The notes below the pieces were generated by a model, which searched no databases, was not told the origin of the DNA, and saw only the letters and a program-made list of their open reading frames with translations. The position numbers and the translations under genes are program-made. This document shows, in pieces, positions 62,301 to 64,000 of a DNA stretch of 64,000 nt (positions are counted from its first letter, which is position 1; every line of letters starts with the position of its first letter). This DNA is from Stichopus chloronotus (taxonomy: Eukaryota > Echinodermata > Holothuroidea > Aspidochirotida > Stichopodidae). The stretch covers positions 18,383,911-18,447,910 of the forward strand of contig CM037843.1 in assembly GCA_021234535.1 (NCBI GenBank), read 5' to 3'.

Positions 62301-63183
62301 ACCTTAAATGACCTTTGACTTCTACCAACATCACTAGGAATCTTGTAATCAATGTGGCACACTTACATACTAAATATGAGATTTGCCCAAGCTTCCCTTC
62401 TTGAGATATATTGTTTACAAGGTTTTCACAGTTTGACCCTTGTTGACCTCAAATGACTTTTGACCTCAATTAAAAACAATAGAGTTCTCATACTCTATAG
62501 ACACACCTACATATTTAATGTAACATCTGTCCAAGCTTCCCTTCTTGAGATATTGTTAGCAACATTTTCACAATCTGACCACTGCTGACCCCAAATGATC
62601 TTTGACCTCCACCAAAAATAACAGGGTTCTTGTACTAAATGTGGCACACCTTCATACTACATGTGACATTTGTCCAAGCAACCCTTCTTGATATATAGTG
62701 TTTACAAGGTTTTCACAGTTTGACAATTGTTGTCCTGCACACACCTACAACACCACATGATTAGAAAGGTTACAATTTCATCAAAACAAAAATTCGAGCA
62801 ACATGATTTTTCTGTGGTTTATGAGCTGTGATGTCTACAAAGTGACATCGATCATATTGCTACATATCCTATTCTGACCTGTATTTTTTATAGTTTTTGA
62901 ATTTTTTTGTTAAAGATTTGAGTTTTGAGTTCTTGTTAAAGATGACTCACTCAAAATATCTTTTTATAAAGATTCATTTGGCAGAGTCATGTGAGTGTTA
63001 AAATATGGAGTCCCTCCATTGTAAAGTATGCAAGATTATTTTCTCTCTTTAATTCCTTGCCAATATCACTATAGTGCCACGTAAACAGAGGACTCCTTGT
63101 AACAAATCAATTCACTCACACATCATCCAATTCTTTTACTTTGGCTTCGTCATGAGCTCTGATTCCATCTGCCTCATGGATAG
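50229..63183 (-). CDS. Long coiled-coil protein, C-terminal part (family not assigned)
   Basis: Ten clear exons plus one probable microexon join in phase to about 454 residues ending in a stop; the 5' part is beyond 64000. Nearly the whole product is predicted coiled coil by eye: dense Glu/Lys/Gln/Leu with heptad-like spacing (VKELDDVLQDKKGEL, QLGEKKIADLQLALTKERKE, SHKVDKRFKKMKKELEEA). A short break (LSTPKTYDKKYAVPPK) lies in the middle, and the last 45 or so residues form a Pro/Thr/Arg-rich, non-coiled tail. There is no signal peptide, membrane segment or enzyme motif. The look resembles long axonemal or centrosomal coiled-coil proteins of the CCDC39/CCDC175/CCDC178 kind, but I could not match it to a named family. 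Coiled-coil composition alone gives many false matches, so no symbol is given. Confidence 0.85.
51068..51332 (+). pseudogene. Non-LTR retrotransposon 3'-end remnant with (GAT)n tail
   Basis: The plus strand reads GKEDDEPVKRAW, then RENGRTVPT, a stop, KDVMKKESNKVGQHQEDHAQ and NRSRNW. This matches the degenerate C-terminal pattern of many LINE ORF2 products (GH..R..DDR.PK..., G.R..GRP..TW..., ...A.DR..WR). It ends in TTAGATGATGATGATGATGA, a common 3' tail of such elements. It lies antisense in an intron of the coiled-coil gene. Confidence 0.65.
51450..51656 (-). CDS. Coiled-coil gene, exon i
   Basis: The exon is 207 nt. It reads QLKTGWGKDRMLQDEFAKRD through ENVASRRPT plus one base, at a GTCAGT donor. 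The frame stays open beyond the donor, but joining at GTCAGT leads exactly into the last exon. Confidence 0.85.
51927..52436. mobile_element. hAT-like short element in an intron
   Basis: The left end CAGACCTGCCAGCTCTCCAG and the reverse complement of the right end (GACCTGCAAAGCTGTCTCAC) share GACCTGC-A-GCT-CTC. The direct flanks TCCAGATG (51919-51926) and TTCAGATG (52437-52444) match at 7 of 8 bases. The exact right end is uncertain by two bases. No transposase is present. Confidence 0.7.
52666..52768 (-). CDS. Coiled-coil gene, exon h
   Basis: The exon is 103 nt. It reads ALQKLKEESAASQKSLLLNK through NQLNDQR plus one base, with donor GTGAGA. Confidence 0.87.
53251..53403 (-). CDS. Coiled-coil gene, exon g
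   Basis: 51 codons in phase 0 on both sides, after TATATTTGCAG. It reads VAMRQELRQQRTRAISKMKE through ENSRFDE. The donor GTTTTT is unusually weak, but the next exon continues the frame exactly. Confidence 0.85.
53404..57665. other. Intron of the coiled-coil gene with tandem repeat copy 2
   Basis: Apart from the tandem repeat at 56.6-57.6 kb it holds a poly-T run (about 53830-53851), a G-run/C-run hairpin near 54698-54729, and a G-rich stretch near 54880. No other exon recognised. Confidence 0.65.
56590..57590. repeat. GACCTTTGAC tandem repeat, copy 2, with (AC)-rich end
   Basis: About six units of about 140-150 bp. Landmark GACCTTTGACCTCCACC recurs near 56647, 56803, 56945, 57094, 57232 and 57378. 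Other blocks in each unit are CTTCTTGAGATATC, TTACAAGGTTTTCACAATTT and GTTGACCCCAAATG. It ends in an AC/ACGC-rich tract (57490-57545) and the block AGATTACAAAGGTTACGATT. Confidence 0.93.
57666..57698 (-). CDS. Probable 33-nt microexon of the coiled-coil gene
   Basis: 11 codons, TYDKKYAVPPK, between a good pyrimidine-rich acceptor (TGCTTCATCCATGGACAG) and a weak GTGCTT donor. Phase 0 on both sides, so it can be skipped or kept without breaking the frame. Confidence 0.45.
58295..58374 (-). CDS. Coiled-coil gene, exon f
   Basis: The exon is 80 nt. It completes a Glu codon, then reads LKNQRSSLEDTNVKVKREIQ and RLSTPK, ending in phase 0 at GTAATA. Confidence 0.85.
58513..58651 (-). CDS. Coiled-coil gene, exon e
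   Basis: The exon is 139 nt after ACTTATAG. It reads KEIADLEESVRSKQRDIDEQ through KKKNIV plus one base, with donor GTAAGT. Confidence 0.88.
59759..59890 (-). CDS. Coiled-coil gene, exon d
   Basis: 44 codons in phase 0 on both sides. It reads GTQLTKDIAESEQNVKVLQK through EEAVRKLE, then GTAAAT. Confidence 0.88.
60611..60818 (-). CDS. Coiled-coil gene, exon c
   Basis: The exon is 208 nt after TTGTTGCAG. It reads VTVQLGEKKIADLQLALTKE through HANLTNE and ends in phase 0 at GTAAGA. Strong heptad character over its whole length. Confidence 0.9.
60998..61300. repeat. 35-bp minisatellite inside an intron
   Basis: About six or seven diverged units start near 61001, 61036, 61071, 61106, 61141, 61177 and 61213, each like GGGGTATCTAATGAGA followed by AGTAAGAGGAGGTGTTTGA. 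It lies in the intron between exons b and c of the coiled-coil gene. Confidence 0.85.
61316..61426 (-). CDS. Coiled-coil gene, exon b
   Basis: The exon is 111 nt. It reads LQDKKGELTNKADETAMMKI and continues to QLEENH plus TT, with donor GTAAGA. Phase matches both neighbours. Confidence 0.88.
61850..62800. repeat. GACCTTTGAC tandem repeat, copy 3
   Basis: The same family as at 3.4-4.2 kb and 56.6-57.6 kb, in the same orientation, about six units. It ends with a short CACACACCTACAACACC tract and a GATTAGAAAGGTTACAATTT block, equivalent to the end block of copy 2. Confidence 0.92.
63120..63183 (-). CDS. Coiled-coil gene, exon a (most 5' seen)
   Basis: The exon is 64 nt after a TTCACTAG acceptor. 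It reads IHEADGIRAHDEAKVKELDD plus two bases, then GTGAGT. The leftover GT joins A of the next exon to make Val. Confidence 0.75.
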
Positions 63184-64000
63184 CTAGTGAATGAGAAATA
63201 AAAAAAAAATTGGCATTGAATTTAAACCTATAGTCATTGAAATAAGTCTCAATTAAACAAAATGAAAACATTTTTCCTGACTAGGTATCAAACTTAAGCC
63301 TAAAGTTTTTCTGAGTCCTTCATTGTCTAATTGATGGACAGTAAAGGACTGATGGACAGCACAGTAAATTGATAGACAATCTTGGTTCTGAAACTGTCAA
63401 AAATGCTGACCTACAAAAGGGTCTTTTGATGTCTTTACATATTGAAATCACTATCAAATGAAGGTGAATGCAGAATTTTGGAAACATTGCTATCCTTTTA
63501 AAAGCAAGTCTAATTTTTCTCTGACCATCATTAGCAGGAATGCAAAACAATGTCAAGATTGGTTTTAGTTGGTTTTCAACCTTAGAACTGTAACTTTTTT
63601 CATAGATTTCAATAAAAAATTCTGTGATCAGTCAGGATAATCAACCAATGAACATTGTTTGCCACCTAGTTTGTAACTGCTGTTTGTAACCACTCAAAAC
63701 AAACCACGGAAAATAGATTGAATAGGTCTCGATCAATTTTAACTTTAACACAATAGGTAATACAGAGGTGTTGGTGGTCAATTTGTCATTTTATAGTCAT
63801 CATTTTTTTCAATGATCTGTGGTCAAAGTCCACTCAAACTCAAGGATAACAAGCTGACCGCAAGGTCAAACTCTCCTGGAGTGCATGACTCTTGGCATTG
63901 CCACCAGAATTTTGCTAAAACTTGAAAAATTTCCCACAAATCAAGATGATTACGAGGAGTCAGAAACTAGTTTGAAACCAGAGTATTCAATATTAAAACG
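63184..64000. other. Intron of the coiled-coil gene, running off the window
   Basis: No further upstream exon could be recognised on the minus strand before the window ends. Confidence 0.6.

Noticed and set aside
1..64000. CRISPR arrays, bacterial operons or a prokaryotic defence system
   Set aside because: The window is eukaryotic, with introns, LINEs and MITEs. Its tandem repeats lack the equal-repeat, unique-spacer pattern of CRISPR.

Overview
This is a window of animal nuclear DNA. It is AT-rich, has genes split by introns with GT/AG boundaries, and contains no prokaryotic operon structure, rRNA or recognisable tRNA. The proteins are metazoan: a SIPA1L-type RapGAP, the mitochondrial nuclease MGME1 and a long coiled-coil protein. 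The repeats (roughly 140-bp tandem units rich in GACCTTTGACCTCCACC, GACA/GATA arrays, many short hAT-like elements) look like those of echinoderms. I lean towards a sea cucumber or a relative, but that is inference from repeat style. No single marker in the window proves it.

Layout. 1-321 is a CATA microsatellite. About 2.6-8.0 kb holds, on the minus strand, the first three coding exons of a SIPA1L homologue; its RapGAP catalytic core and everything after it lie beyond the left edge. About 8.0-42.2 kb is a 34-kb stretch in which I find no cellular coding exon. It holds TIR elements, a 207-bp tandem duplication, remnants of non-LTR retrotransposons, and an unusual array of short dyad motifs (AAACCTGGTTT type) interrupted by a 1.76-kb non-LTR retrotransposon. 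42.2-46.7 kb is a complete five-exon MGME1 gene on the plus strand. 46.7-50.2 kb is intergenic and repeat-rich, with a possible Helentron-type non-autonomous element and a hAT-like element with a near-perfect 8-bp target duplication. 50.2-63.2 kb is the 3' part (ten clear exons and one probable microexon) of a minus-strand coiled-coil gene that continues past the right edge.

The exon joins of all three genes were checked by hand: donor and acceptor phases agree at every junction. The three genes show no obvious functional link (Rap signalling and cell cortex; mitochondrial DNA maintenance; probably cytoskeleton or axoneme). They look like ordinary neighbours in an animal genome.

I found no convincing new multi-gene system. 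The most unusual structure is the dyad array at 37.66-39.91 kb. The best supported new annotations are the gene models and several non-autonomous transposons with visible target-site duplications.
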